DNA of 45,000 nucleotides from Chrysomallon squamiferum (GCA_012295275.1 CM022665.1:44453652-44498651); one strand, 5' to 3'. Numbered from the stretch's first letter, positions 12,661 to 32,025 are shown. Program-made: numbers and translations. Notes: a model not told the origin generated them from the sequence alone.

Positions 12661-13975
12661 CTAATATCAACGAATAACTAGTAACCACCATAAATATATA
12701 ATATTATTCATCAAAATATAAACAATATACGTTTAAACATTTGTCAGCATTTTGGTGTTCATTATTCAGACCTACTCTTGTTGTAGACTGTTTTGGATCA
12801 TATGACTTTAACATGGCGGCTATGTATAGCATCGAAAGATGGACGTCTTCCAAAAATCTGTCGCATATTAATTAAAGATGGTACATGAATCATATTAAAT
12901 CTTTAATTTTATGCAGTAGGTACATCCAGTGGGGGGGGTCCAGTCGGTACTTTGTTCCGGGGCTCAAGAGCTTAGAAGAGATCTACAGCAACCACGAGAC
13001 ATCCATCCCCCCCCCTACACTCGAGTACAAGCACTTTCTGCAACCCTCAGCCCGACATACATTTACATTCACATACACAAACGTCACTATACACCACACT
13101 TTCTTTTCTTTCTGTTAGAATTTTGAGAAAAATCTTTGCCCGTCTCGATGACCCAAAACAGGGATGACCCTTGGGTACAGCAGTGTTACCATTAGTCCTG
13201 AAGTTTACCAATATAATATATTGTGTTATTTGGTGATACACACACACACACATTAACACAATTACATACATACAAAAATACACACATACAACACACAGCA
13301 GCAATGGGCTCTATGAAAATTTCTAATCCATATGTGCATTTTGATTTTGTTTATTATATATCAGTAACGCATTCTTCTCATTCTTCTGTAACGCACTGGG
13401 CTTTCATCAAACAAACTGTAATCCTACAGTTTATGATAATAACGTCACTGTCAGTGACTACTTTGGATTTCGGGTGTAAATTCCACAACAAAATAAACAA
13501 ACAACCTCTATGGTAATTAGTTTTGTCAACATTGGCACACAATTTTGCAAGCACGATCACTTGTTAAACAAGAACGGCAATTTGCACGTCATTAGGGTAC
13601 CACGTGAGATGAAATTTTTCGAAGGCTTAATAAATAATGATGCAATACTTCTTGTAATTATTATATGCAACTAACTGAAGAAGATTTTTTATTAGCGCGC
13701 GTTGCTACCAAAGTGATTTCACTCATTTAGATTTAGTGTCAAAAGCAGAAGTCTGCATAAATACGTATGGCGCACATTTTGCATCGTCTTATTGACTTTA
13801 TCAAAATGGAAGAACGATCTCAAAAACGGAATAGAAGAGTTTTCATCAAATCCACTCTGTAAACAGAACAGTTTAGCTATGCATGGTTTACGCTAGGCAA
13901 GAAAAATCACTTTTCCCTGTAGACACGTGGGTTTTGTAAAGGCGAAATGAGACGATACGATATAACCAAGCCATT
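12661..13975. other. Complex noncoding region with G and C homopolymers
   Basis: A G8 run near 12931 and a C9 run near 13008 bracket a GC-richer segment. A short CA tract lies at about 13239-13252. Frames of 60-97 codons exist on both strands but none shows a domain, and several overlap the CA tract. Confidence 0.5.
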
Positions 13976-13989
13976 GTCACACACAAAAA

Positions 13990-14130
13990 GTTAAACATCT
14001 ACACCACAGCCGTAACTAGACTCTTTTTGAAATGAGGCAAAAAAACACTTAATCGCGTGAAAATTTGGGCGAAGGGTCTGGGGGCCGCCTAAGGCTCCCA
14101 AAGGCTCCGATTTGAAAGAATAGAGATTTA
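13990..14130. repeat. Possible fragment of a dispersed repeat with GC-rich core
   Basis: The core (GGGTCTGGGGGCCGCC, then AAGGCTCCCAAAGGCTCC) is much more GC-rich than its surroundings. The phrase CCGTAACTAGA upstream and the style of the core resemble interspersed repeats I associate with marine invertebrate genomes. No second copy is in the window, so this call rests on resemblance alone. Confidence 0.3.
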
Positions 14131-14605
14131 TATTTTATATTTTTTTTAAATAAAATGTTTGGTATTTAGAAAAATTCCAAAGGCATTTTCAAACGGTCAC
14201 ACCTGCATAATTGGTTTCTAATAAAACACGGCCTTTAAGAAAAATTATTTAACTAAAGGTTTTATTTCAAAGGTTTTACGATTACGTTTGTTTACGATTA
14301 CTTGCAGCCTGCTTTCAAGAGTTTCGGACCTCTAATTATGTTGGTCTGTCAATTGTAATCTTTACTGTACATGATTCTGATTATGTACAGTCGGTTATCG
14401 TGTCCGTCTCAATTAATTTACGGCAATTGTACGGAACCTGCTTTTCGGCAGAGAGTAACATGCCGGCAAATTAAAAAAAATCTGAATGGATTCACGATGT
14501 ACACAGTGACCGAAGGACCGGACCGAATTAGTCGTACCACTGACGTTCTTAAAATGATAAAACAAATTAAATCTGTTGCTGCAGACTAAAAAAAGAAGAA
14601 GAAAA

Positions 14606-14611
<6 letters not shown>
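14131..14611. other. Spacer with an unassigned 72-codon frame
   Basis: A + strand frame at 14371-14589 has a mixed composition, but I see no domain, splice signals or polyadenylation context. Left unassigned. Confidence 0.4.

Positions 14612-14650
<39 letters not shown>
14612..14650. repeat. (AT)n microsatellite after poly(A)
   Basis: Pure AT dinucleotides preceded by an A-rich AAG/A stretch. Confidence 0.9.
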
Positions 14651-14651
<1 letters not shown>

Positions 14652-14822
14652 CAATTTCATGTCATTTTAATCTTTATAAATCGGCACTGGGTCTAAAATG
14701 GAAAACCTTGTTGGTCCCAAACGAATCCGATTTTGACAGAGACCACGGTATATGCTATTTATTATTCTAAATTAATATATTTCCATGTTACAAAAGCCTA
14801 TGTGTGTGTCATAAAACTTTAC

Positions 14823-14870
14823 ACCCACACACACACAGACGCACACACACACACACACACAAACACATAT
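14823..14870. repeat. Short interrupted (CA)n tract
   Basis: CACA units with single-base interruptions. Confidence 0.85.
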
Positions 14871-15454
14871 ATTATCATACAGGCAACACCCTGAAAAATG
14901 CATGAAATTCTCGGTTGATACACGATAAAACATAAATCCATTCATGGTCATATTTTAGCTGCGTAAAATAGGTCGCTCCTCGAGCGATATCAAACACCTT
15001 AGATAAGTCAACAAAGCCTATATTTTTACCTACGTCAGTGGTTTTTACCTCGAGTGTCGGTATACGAGCTATTGTATGAATGTCAGCTCTTCATTTTTTC
15101 TTTCATTTAATCGCCGGTTCTTTCATTCATCCGCTGAAAAAGTCGCTCATTCAATAAACAGTGGTCATCCATTCATTATATTCTTTCATTTACTTTCAGA
15201 TACTCACACGTCTGTGGATATGGTTTGTAGTAACAGCTAGTTTTTATTAGTGTAGAGAAACGCTGATGGCAACACTTTATTGTAAGAGTACATTCATTAA
15301 AATTTCACCAGCTGCGTAATATATAAGGCAACACTGGTCCCGATGAATAATGCTGAGGATGGGTGGATGGCAGGTCCTCCTCGTCCCCCGGACTAAAAGG
15401 ATATCGACTTACATATCACCTTGGGAAATACGAGATTTTATTTCACATTCGACC

Positions 15455-15467
15455 TTATTATTATTAA

Positions 15468-15507
<40 letters not shown>

Positions 15508-15509
15508 TA

Positions 15510-15551
<42 letters not shown>

Positions 15552-15582
15552 TTTTATTTATTTTATTTTATTTTATTTTTTA
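15455..15582. repeat. (ATT)n array passing into TTTTA units
   Basis: A long ATT array, interrupted near 15506-15518, ends in TTTTATTT units. The Leu/Ile/Tyr frames across it are repeat artefacts. Confidence 0.9.
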
Positions 15583-15961
15583 ATGGAAATGCATTTTACT
15601 GTTATGCTTAAATATGTATGTATAATTAGATTCGGAAGATTCCGACAACTACGCATTAGTGTATTATGGCAACAATAGTTTTATCTAAGCCAGATTTAAA
15701 TAAGCTGTCCTGGGTTGGTCCACGCATCAAATACCTTTCATTCTTGAGGCTAATTCTGCTAAACCGATAGCGAGATTTTGCTTTGTCCTATTTTCAGAAA
15801 ATCACCTATGACAGGTTGTAATGTATCAAATTAACGCAGTATTTAGGAGTGTCAGTCCACGTTCATTCATAGTCTCACTCGCTGCACCGACAGTTTATGT
15901 TTCGTGGAATGTTTCGAAATGAGTTCATTGCACAGAAAGTAGTGCAAGAATTATCTTCACC

Positions 15962-15967
<6 letters not shown>

Positions 15968-16030
<63 letters not shown>
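15968..16030. repeat. (CT)n microsatellite, about 63 bp
   Basis: Pure CT dinucleotides; reads as GA on the other strand. Confidence 0.95.
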
Positions 16031-16032
<2 letters not shown>

Positions 16033-16149
16033 AATATTTCAGTATATACGTATATACATTAACGCATACAGTACTTGAATACAAAAACTGACTTATAATA
16101 AATATATAAATAAGTAAATAAAATTCACCACCAAATTAACACATCTAGA

Positions 16150-16400
16150 TTTACAGCACAGTCTCAGCATAAAACTGGCCACGGAAATGGCGGATTCCGA
16201 GACAACGTCTGGTCTGGCTTATTTCGAGACGTGAGAAAATTAAGAAAACGCGACGAAGCATCAAGACGACTCGTTACTCCCCTAAACGCAACAAGTTTAC
16301 TTTTGGCGATCAACTGTAGCGCGTGCTAACGTAGGCGCGCGGTGTATTTTTGAAAACATTGTTGTACAAACTTTAGCTTCATCTGCTACGTCACTCTTTT
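16150..16400 (+). promoter_or_regulatory. CpG-richer patch with a possible short coding first exon
   Basis: This segment is clearly richer in CpG than the desert around it. It contains a YY1-like AAATGGCGGA at 16185 whose ATG (16187) opens a 15-codon frame. The frame can end at a GAC|GTGAGA donor (16231) just before its stop. This looks like a small promoter plus first exon, but I see no downstream exon before the ERM promoter. Treat it as a candidate only. Confidence 0.2.
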
Positions 16401-16470
16401 AAATAACGCCTGTTAGTTTTCCATTTCCTTACAATTTTATCAAGGGAAAATGAATAAAATTTAAAACAAC

Positions 16471-16501
16471 AACAAACAAACAAACAAACAAACAAACAAA
16501 C
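16471..16501. repeat. (AAAC)n tetranucleotide array
   Basis: Seven or more AAAC units. Confidence 0.9.
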
Positions 16502-16741
16502 AGACCCAAAGACATGTTAAAGTAATACTGATAAAAAAAAGAGCTTAATTGTAGAAACAGAAATAACACACACACACACACGCACGCACAAAGAACGCCC
16601 CCATACAAAAAAAAAAACACTTGTGTAAATGTTTCTGTTTTCGCTAGGGAGAATTAAAAAAGTTAATGACCAAAAATTACTATGATGTTTCACGTTTCTG
16701 TGGAAACTATAGATATTTCTATAAGGTATTATAATTATATA

Positions 16742-16888
16742 TCAGACAGACAGACAGACACACACATATTTATATCATAAATAGAGAGATATTAGATAGA
16801 TAAGTAGAAAGATAGATAGATAACATAGACAGACAGACAGACTGATAGATAGATAAATGGAGAGATGGTGAAATAGTATTTGTGTGTC

Positions 16889-16969
<81 letters not shown>
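16742..16969. repeat. CAGA / GATA / TG / (GA)n compound microsatellite
   Basis: CAGA and GATA units (about 16744-16857) lead into TG (16881-16905) and then a pure (GA)n tract (16906-16969). Confidence 0.92.
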
Positions 16970-16971
<2 letters not shown>

Positions 16972-18281
16972 AAAAAGATCATTCTTATTTTATAAATTCC
17001 TTCAGTATTTTAATAAACATTCTCGTATTATAATAAACAGAAGTAAGTTTCAGATAATGTAAATACTGGCACAGTTTCTATGTATTTCAAACATCGGTTG
17101 TTTGGCATACTGTAAGCCAGATGGTTACAGTATGTAAAAAAAAAAAAAAAAATTACTTCATCATCCAAAATCATTACCAGACGGCTGCCATTAATACGAA
17201 CTGAACTTATGCTTCGTGAGTAGATCGTGGTTCAGAATATGTTCCACACATTTGTCTGTACACCTTCTCGAGACTGGATCCAAAAGGGAAAAAGGCCTGT
17301 TGCTTTTTCTTTCGGGGTGGTGGTGGTGGGGGTGAGAGGTGATGGTGACCTTTAAACAACGATGAATTAGTTTATCTGTGACGTAATAGTTTGTACACTT
17401 CAAATTAATACAGCGATATTTCGAAAACGTATAAATCAATCGATTGATTACAGAGTTATTACAATGCTGATTTTTCATTAACAAATCTTCCCATTTAGAT
17501 CCACCTTCAAACTCCTCTTGATCCGCTGACATTGTTGTTTAATGATTCAGTTACCTTGATTCGGTTTATTACATTCTTCAGTTTGCATATTTATATCCTC
17601 GTAAGAATTACATCACGTGTTCATTTTCTTAATGTGCGTAACGAAACTGGAATAGTGTTTCCATAAATTAATCAAATAACTGCGCATCTCTGTAATAATT
17701 GTTTTTATTATTCTGTTTCGTATTAATGTTAGTGTTGATGCATGTATATTTTACTAATTTAAACTGTTATTATTATTATTATGTTTATTTTTATTTTTTT
17801 TAAATAAAAATTAATGCTCTTGTAAAATTATTATCAAATTATATGTTGAGCACAATATTCATTGAAAAAGTTTATAAAAAAGCAACAGTTTCTCTAAGCT
17901 TCAAACAACAACCTGTTATTCCAGTGATTACTGTAATATTTTCAGTAGAAATACCTGTTTATGAGAGTGAGACTGATTCATCTTTTCATTTTCGTATACG
18001 CATACTGTTACATGGTGTTTAATTATGCACAGCCCGTTTTAAAAGATTAAAATAAATGTTCCTTTCATTTTTTAGTATGTCAGTTGGAAGCCATTTCTTG
18101 ATGTAATTAAAGCAATAAAATTAAATTCAGTACGTTTTTCATGGGTAAACTTGAAGCGATACATAGGTAGAAAAACATGTACCGATCCTTACTGCAGAAT
18201 AATCAAAACCTCGTCTGCATTTTCCTCTTAAAATGTTGTAAACATATTTGCATCAAAGAAAAGTATTTAACAGTGTTTCTT
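16970..18281. other. Complex noncoding region; one 113-codon minus frame
   Basis: The longest non-repetitive open frame of the left half (17191-17532, minus strand) lies here. It has no domain I recognise and no known start context. The rest is AT-rich with a poly(A) run at about 17136-17152. Confidence 0.4.
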
Positions 18282-18545
18282 AGAAGAAGAAGAAGACGAA
18301 GAAGAAGAAGAAGAAGAAGAAGAAGAAGAAAGGAAAGGAAGAAAATGAAAAGAAAGAAAAAATTGATGAACTGCGAATTAATTTAATATCATTGTCTTCA
18401 ACTTGATTGCTTTCAAGATCATCATTATTATCATTAATGTTTTTAAAATTATTGTTATTATTGTTGTTGTTGCTGCTGCTGTAGTTCTGTTGTTGCTGTG
18501 TTGCTGCTGCTGCTGTTGTTGTTGTTGTTGTTGTTGTTAATGATG
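18282..18545. repeat. (GAA)n array and separate GTT/GCT triplet tract
   Basis: GAA units (about 18282-18331) and an imperfect GTT/GCT tract (about 18447-18540). Confidence 0.88.
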
Positions 18546-18795
18546 TTATTACTGTCGTCGAAAATGTGGCAATATCATGTTCTGACTGCTCTTGCCTTTG
18601 GGCGATTTTCTGATAATTCGTCAACCAAGTTTTTCCAAATTACAAGTAAATCATTCTGAAAGGTGACATTAATAATGAAATACTCATGATTGTATTGTAA
18701 TGACATTGCCGTTAATCGATTATGTTGTCATATGTACGAATAATAATGACTTTTAGACTACGCGAATGTACATGATTGGGTGAACATGTTTTATA

Positions 18796-18948
18796 TGTGT
18801 ATGTGTGTGTGTTCGTGAGTATGTGCGCGTTTGCATGTGTGTCTCTGTGTGTGTGTCCGTACGATCATTTATATATATATATATATATATATATATGCGT
18901 ATCTGTGGGGTTTTTGTTGTTGCTGGTGGGTTTTTAAAGTTTATATTC

Positions 18949-19032
<84 letters not shown>
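18796..19032. repeat. TG, (AT)n and long (GA)n tracts
   Basis: TG-rich sequence (about 18796-18860), (AT)n (about 18870-18896) and an uninterrupted (GA)n of about 81 bp (18951-19031), the longest GA tract in the window. Confidence 0.95.
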
Positions 19033-19033
<1 letters not shown>

Positions 19034-19305
19034 TGTCGATTGTTCACACAGTAAAAATCTCTAAACCCTCAAGATATACGTCTGCATATTGACACAGATA
19101 AAAACCAGTAGACCAACTCCAGAATCAGCAGTGACGATTTTGTTCAGCGAGTAAATTCTTATAAACTTTCTGTTGGTATCTTTCACGTGACAACCAGGAG
19201 AGTGAAAGAAACATTTAAATTAATCTTTAAAAACTTACTATAGAAAATTAAGTACGACATGATTATAATACAGATGGATACATGCAAGCTTTGGTTGTAT
19301 ATGAA

Positions 19306-19329
19306 TGAATGTATGTGTGTATGTATGTA

Positions 19330-19382
<53 letters not shown>

Positions 19383-19489
19383 ATGTATGTATGTATGTAT
19401 GTGTGTGTGTGTATGTATGTATGTATGTATGTATGTGTATATGTATGTATGTATGTATGTATATTTGAATGAATGTATGTATGTATGCA

Positions 19490-19531
<42 letters not shown>

Positions 19532-19532
19532 T
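19306..19532. repeat. GTAT / (TG)n microsatellite block
   Basis: Alternating GTAT and TG arrays over about 225 bp. The Met-Tyr-Val-Cys and Thr-His frames are repeat artefacts. Confidence 0.95.
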
Positions 19533-21480
19533 GTACACGTGTGAGTGTATAAGACGTAGAACACCCTTATTGCTTACACCCACTTAGATATATCGCCTAT
19601 CAAAGCAAACAAAGTGAAGAGAGTTTGATAGCGACAAATGATCGACTGGTTTTTACATACACTGGTTATAAAGGACGCCTCTAAATCACGCTGGACAAGT
19701 AGTCTTACGTTAGACAGTAACGTAAATCTAATTTATCATTGAGAATATCTCTTGGATGTTTGCCCAAGTTTTAACTGAGTTTTCGCGATCTTGATTCTTT
19801 AAGTGGGTGTGCGTGGGTAGCCGGTCTCTTCACTTTCTGACACCTTATGCTGAAATTTACTAATGTGAAATTTACTAAAATAAATTATGAAATATTACGT
19901 TATTTTTGCATCTGCAATGCGACTGTTTGTATTCATACGTTTAATGTTTCACACAGTTGCGTAAACAAACGTGCGTTATTAATAAACTGGGCACAAACTG
20001 GGCACAAACTGGACTCTGTCTTCTAGCTGTTAAAATGTCGTGGCAGTTCGTACATCCACACAATCTGTGACAAAGAATTTAAGAATCAGATTAATACAAA
20101 ACTCATAAATTTACACCCACGTGCATTTTATTAATACACATCCCAGGACAAATATGCAGCATATAACAGATTTATATGCAACACACAAGAGACACATACG
20201 CAACACTCGCAGACACATGCTTAACACACAACAGAGAAAAACACAACACAACAGACACATACAAGCAAAATTCACGAGCCAGAGAGTTTTTTTTCACGAC
20301 ATACTTCATCTATTTTCAGTACGTAAAAAATAAAAAAAATAAAAAAAAAAAAAGAATTAAAAGAAGATTCGTGGAGCGTACATCAATCACCAAATGTTAC
20401 GCAATACGTCAAGAAAACTATTTTCACTTTTTAACTATAAACGTATAAGTATTGTAAGAATTTTATCTATGTTGTATGTGGCACAGTCATGTCCTATCAC
20501 GTACTGATAGTCAAAACACGTGACCTGAATAACCTTTGTCGTTTTGTTTGCCAGGTACAGTGTCTTCCTCAAGAAAGACACAATTAACCCTTGATATATA
20601 TACAGAAATGAAACACAACAATCGGTTTTACAGGCTGAAGCAGAATGGGTGCTGTTAGTGCAGTTTGCCTGTTGTGACGTTTCAGTCTGACTAATTATCC
20701 CGTGTTGTATCTGTTCAAAATGTGGCAAAAATCCAAGGCTGTATCTTAATTAGAGAGTGAATAATTACCTTATGCTAAAAAGTGATTACGTGCATATCGC
20801 ATTACTTTATGATCGGTGGTGAAGGTTAATCAAGTACAAATAATAAAATCCTTGCCGACCATTAAGTTATACAAAAACAAAAATAATATAGGAATATTAT
20901 ATATATATATATATAAAATTCGAAGCCAGATATTTTTTGCATAATTTATAATAAAAACAAAAGTATTTTGATTGATCTGTCGTCAAATGTTATTTTTATT
21001 TATTTATTAAGTTTAATGAATATTATTATTTAACACAACAGTTATTAATTTAAAATATATATATATAACTTTTCTATAATGAAACTTGAAAATGATGCTA
21101 CTTTCGGTATACTCATATGTAAACTGACTTTGAGCACAGGTTGGAACGAGCGTGCTGTAATAAGGTTTAGGTATTCACAGCGTGAAACAGCTATATCTCG
21201 CTAATACATGTTAATTCTAGAAGTTACAAATTTACCAACACAGCTACAATTACTTTAATCAAATTATAATTTTATAAATACACCAGTGTTGTCTATGAAC
21301 AATGTTTTAATAGTATTTACTTCGAAGAATTTGTATTAATAATAACATTAAATGACAAATCAAATTGGTTTTAAAGTTTTTATTTTAATCAAGCTGGGAT
21401 ATAAATAAATAAAATAAATAAATAAATATTTATTTATTTATCAGTTTAAAATTATTAGAATTGCTTCAGTTTTAGGAATC
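19533..21480. other. AT-rich region upstream of the ERM gene
   Basis: No gene supported. A palindromic AAAT/ATTT segment (about 21401-21441) could form a hairpin. A phrase at about 20550-20590 (CAGGTACAGTGTCTTCCTCA, then AGACACAATTAA) resembles fragments of dispersed repeats seen in other invertebrate genomes. Confidence 0.5.
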
Positions 21481-21494
21481 AATCTTTGAAATAT

Positions 21495-21660
21495 TAGACA
21501 CTATAAAATGACGATTATTCTCTTTCCCGCCAAATTATCTAATGTCGGCGTTGTTAATTTCCGGCGGATGTAAGGGCGTACACGAAAATGAGGCATTAAG
21601 CCGTAGAGGGATCCTGGTATTGATTGACGTTAGTCCACACCCTTGACGGCCATTTTGTGA
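21495..21660 (+). promoter_or_regulatory. Probable ERM gene promoter
   Basis: Just upstream of the first noncoding exon the sequence becomes CpG-richer and free of microsatellites. A TATAAAA box lies at 21502-21508 and an E2F-like TTTCCCGCC at 21523-21531; a CCATTTTG (YY1-like) lies near 21650. A start of transcription about 25-35 bp after the TATA box (near 21535) would give a first exon of about 170 bp. The motifs are seen; their use is inferred. Confidence 0.5.
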
Positions 21661-21705
21661 ACCGGTTGGTTGCAGAACAACTCTGTGTATTGGAAAGTTT
21701 CTACG
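21540..21705 (+). other. ERM gene, noncoding exon 1 (5' UTR); left edge uncertain
   Basis: A strong donor (TACG|GTAAGT) at 21706 has no good coding frame before it and fits a 5' UTR exon joined to the exon at 23550. The left edge is set from the TATA box and is approximate. Confidence 0.55.
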
Positions 21706-23549
21706 GTAAGTTGAATGCAGGCTTCATGGCATGCTATTGCTGGTGCTTATTCGGTGTCGGAGGATACTAGTTCACAAGTGTATTTTTTAAACTGTCTGAT
21801 CAGTGGATTATTCCCGGCGTTCCATGGTATGTGATGGTTTGTCATTAGAGTGAGGGATGGGTTCATTTTTCTGGGACATTGATTCATGGGAGAAAATATT
21901 GATCTTTTATTTTCCATTAATCATTTAATGTGCATAAACAGAATTATTTTAATTTATCTTTTAAAAATACTTTCAAAGCGCATACAATAACTTCGTTTAA
22001 ATTAGTTGTTAAATAAGTATTTTAACTTTTTTCATCAGTGCAGTATGAAAAAGTTCATGCATTTCTAAGTAAGTTATTTTGATTTAACATGTATAATATA
22101 AAATAACGTACACCAAAATTTTGGTTGTTCGCTTCCTCATATACGGATACATATAACTGTCAAATGTCAGCACATTTTAATTTTGTACATAAATGAATTG
22201 CAACTTGCATGGTAAAGGTCGGTTTCCAATTTAATTAGTTGAAGAATGGATATTTTGTTTCAGATGACTAAATTTGATATGGGAAGTACATTAGTTTTTA
22301 TTAATTAAAAGCGTTCGCTTTTATAAAAAAAAAAAAAAAAAAATGAGGCGTGGTCCAAACGTTTTCAAAAAGACCAATAAAAAGTAATTTAAGTATGATA
22401 TTAAAATAATTTTAACGATCAAAGGCTACCATTAATTTGATTTAAATCCGATAACAATTTTTAATACAGGTGTGCACGTCTGTTTTATAATGTAAAAGTT
22501 GTACTAGAGTAATAAAATGGGAAGGTAATTCATAATTCATAATAATTTAAAACTGACATTTCTATGGAGTTACGTCCCTTCAGTTTTTAATTTTCAATAT
22601 TTTTAAAATCAACGGTTACATTTTTTTATTGAGTTCTCTGACCTATACACTTTAACAGTTATCCCTTTTTAATTTACAAACAAATTATTTAAATCAAATG
22701 TTTGTGATAGTGTATATTAAGTAACGTTTATTTCCATACAGTGGTATCTATACTTGACTTGTATACCAACCATACAACCTGTCATGTATTGAACAAATGA
22801 CAACAAAGCCCTTCCCTCGATTTATATTGTCATAACATGAATTATTTCTAGATATATCATGCCTGTTTAAAATGGAAAATCCTTTATCTTATCTGTTGAT
22901 GATTATTTTAAAAGCAGATTTGTAGTAATCAAACAGAACAGGCAAGGAAAATAAGCTTCTGCTAGAGTGCCAGTCTTCCTGGTTTTTCTGATATGTTTGT
23001 TGTACTTTTACACAACATTTGAGAGCCTAAGTAGTGTGCTCTAAATTTCAATAGTATGTTTGTTTTGGATAGGAACCAGCAACTGGAAATGATACTCTTA
23101 TCTTGCATTTTAAATTTAGACATGTTATCAGCACTTACTTTGTTTAATTGGTTCTCAAATAGGATGATTATTTATCTAGGATAATTATTTTTATATATAT
23201 ATCAAACAACCATACAGTTTTGTCATATACAGATTCATACCAGTTTTATTTATTATAAATAAAGCAAACATCAGTGTAAGCTATCAGAAACTTGAAATTA
23301 AAAATTAGATGTCTTGTTATTTATTAGTAATTTATAAACATAGCCCATGTAATAATTGTCTAAATTTCCTGTTATATTAAACATCTGGTTAATAATTATG
23401 TGTTAATATAACACTGAAGTGTAATAAAATATTAACTGTATTCTAAAAATATGAAACGGGCTAATTGACATAACATTAACATGAAGTAAAATTTAGTGAT
23501 TCTGTTACCTTTAATTATTATTTTTTTAACTTCTATTTTTATTTTTTAG
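21706..23549 (+). other. ERM gene intron 1 (about 1.84 kb)
   Basis: Runs from a GTAAGT donor to a TTTTTTAG acceptor. It is AT-rich and nearly free of the long microsatellites found upstream; a poly(A) run sits at about 22325-22343. No other feature recognised. Confidence 0.55.
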
Positions 23550-23642
23550 GTTTGAGTCGTTAATAGGAGACGCCCAGTTGTGTAGATCAGCTGGTATTTT
23601 TTGAAATTTTTTTTTCTGCACTGGTGAGGAAAAACTGCAAAA

Positions 23643-23654
<12 letters not shown>
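23550..23654 (+). other. ERM exon 2: end of 5' UTR plus first four codons
   Basis: Acceptor TTTTTTAG at 23542-23549. The exon ends with ATGCCGAAGCCA and donor GTAAGT at 23655. The start ATG (23643) has a good context (GCAAAAATGC, A at -3). A tiny first coding segment followed by an intron after MPKP is what I expect for ERM genes. Confidence 0.85.
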
Positions 23655-30085
<6,431 letters not shown>

Positions 30086-32025
30086 GTGAACCATACAGCC
30101 TTAATTCCTGAACAATTGTCAAAAAAAACAAAACAAAAAAACAAAAAAAATATATTAAATAAAAATGAATGGGTTGTTCTACTGCAGGTGTTACTGCCAG
30201 CAGACGCAACCATTCGCCTTGCTGCCTTTCTGGAAAGTGCTTTCAAAATGGCAGTTTTGTGACAGTGTTTCTGACCAGTCATCATTTAAAAAAGAAGAAA
30301 AAACAAAAAAATGTATAATCCATATTAATAACTTTTTATTTTTTTAAGTTTTTTTTTGGCCTGTCCACTTTCATGATTATGAAACTCAAGGACAACAATG
30401 GTCTAGAATTTTTTTTTTTTTTTTATATACATACATATATATATATATATATATTGAACAAAAATGGTCTTATTATAAGAGACACTGATTTGTGTAAATT
30501 AAAGAATCAAAAATTGCAAATGTTAACACTGATTAGGAAACTGGGTGTCTTGTAATATGGAAATTTTCATTTCGTAATGTAATCTGAAACCTTTTTTTTT
30601 TTTTTTTTCTTTTTTTTTTGTACCACGAATTAATATTTTATAATCAGATTGTACAGATAACATTTATATTACAGCGTTCTACAGATTTATATTAATTATT
30701 TTTACGCTTGTTTTTTATATACAGGTTGTAGTCACGTCTGGTAATGTATGTGAAAGTGGTTTCACCTTGACATTGTTGAATATTAATCCTCTTAAGTATT
30801 TTATGTAAATACTTATTTTAATAGCAGTGTCTGTTAACTGATGTCTTTAACAAAGAACAGAAAAAGGATATATATGTAAAGTGGAATGTTTTATGAAAAG
30901 GTCCTGTCAGTGAAATAAAGTAATTTTATGCCACACGGTTCTGACAGTATTCAGTTGGCCTGATGAAGATGGATTTTATAAAAAAAGATGGCTACTGGCA
31001 GTCACTTGTGGTTATCTTTTCCACTTAATCACAAGTTTATTTGTTGTTTCCATTAATAATTATGATCTACCAAGCCGGAAGGCATTTTAGGTTTTTTCTA
31101 TTTTTTTTATTATTTTTTTTTTGTCTTCCTATGCAAACAAGACTTTTTACCTTTTTCAATTTTTAAAAGTAATTAAAATGCAATCAAGTTACAGCTTGTG
31201 CGCCCACCAACTGTTTAGAAGTAGTCCAGTATCCTTGACCTGATTGTAGGTGAATTTTGAGTTTAGTTTAACATGCATCACAAGCAAAAGCATTGCTATA
31301 ATTTATGTAGTTTTAAGTGTAGTTTACATACTCATCGTAGGATATTAAAGTTTGGATACCCCTAGAGGAACACTTAATATTTAAAGTGATGAGCATTATG
31401 GCTTCCTTCCAGTCTACCTACTTGCCACGAATATTTATTCAGAAATAAGACTAATGTAATTTTCAGGTAAATACAACTGCAAGCTTTCCCTGGAAAGACT
31501 CTTTAATTAAGAAATTTTTGTGCTATTTTATAATTGGTGCTGAATTGAGAATCAGTTTTATATGTTGACGACTTACCGCAGACACACAGTTTTAGTAAAC
31601 ACAAATATAAATGATTATTATATTAAACTGTTCATTACTCGGGTTGTGTATTGTTTTGTAGCAGTAGTGTTGTAAGTATATCACAGTCCAAGTATGGTCT
31701 TCGTTTGACAAAGAATGAACAAACTTTTTCTCTTTGTTTAAAGAAACCGTTTGCCAGCTTTCATATTTGCATTTCACAACAAGCACATCTAGTATTGAAC
31801 AAAAACTGTTAATAGATAGTTAATTAATCATTATGTTGTATAATAAAACCAATAATTTTTTGGGGTTGGGCAGGATTGCAGTATAATCTTGCTGATAACA
31901 AAAATTACTTTTGAGAAAGTACATGTACACAAATACGTGTGGGTGAGTGTTTTGTATACATGAAGCTTAATGGTAAATTAAATTCTAATGCAACATGAAT
32001 ATGTTTATAGAGATTGTACAGAAAA

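Noticed and set aside
12925-13020. G8 and C9 runs that could pair as a hairpin
   Set aside because: Only the homopolymers pair and the flanks do not continue the match; no sign of an inverted-repeat element.
18280-18624. 114-codon minus-strand frame with Gln/Asn/Thr runs, like a transcription factor tail
   Set aside because: The runs come from GTT/GCT and GAA arrays. No DNA-binding domain or splice structure nearby.
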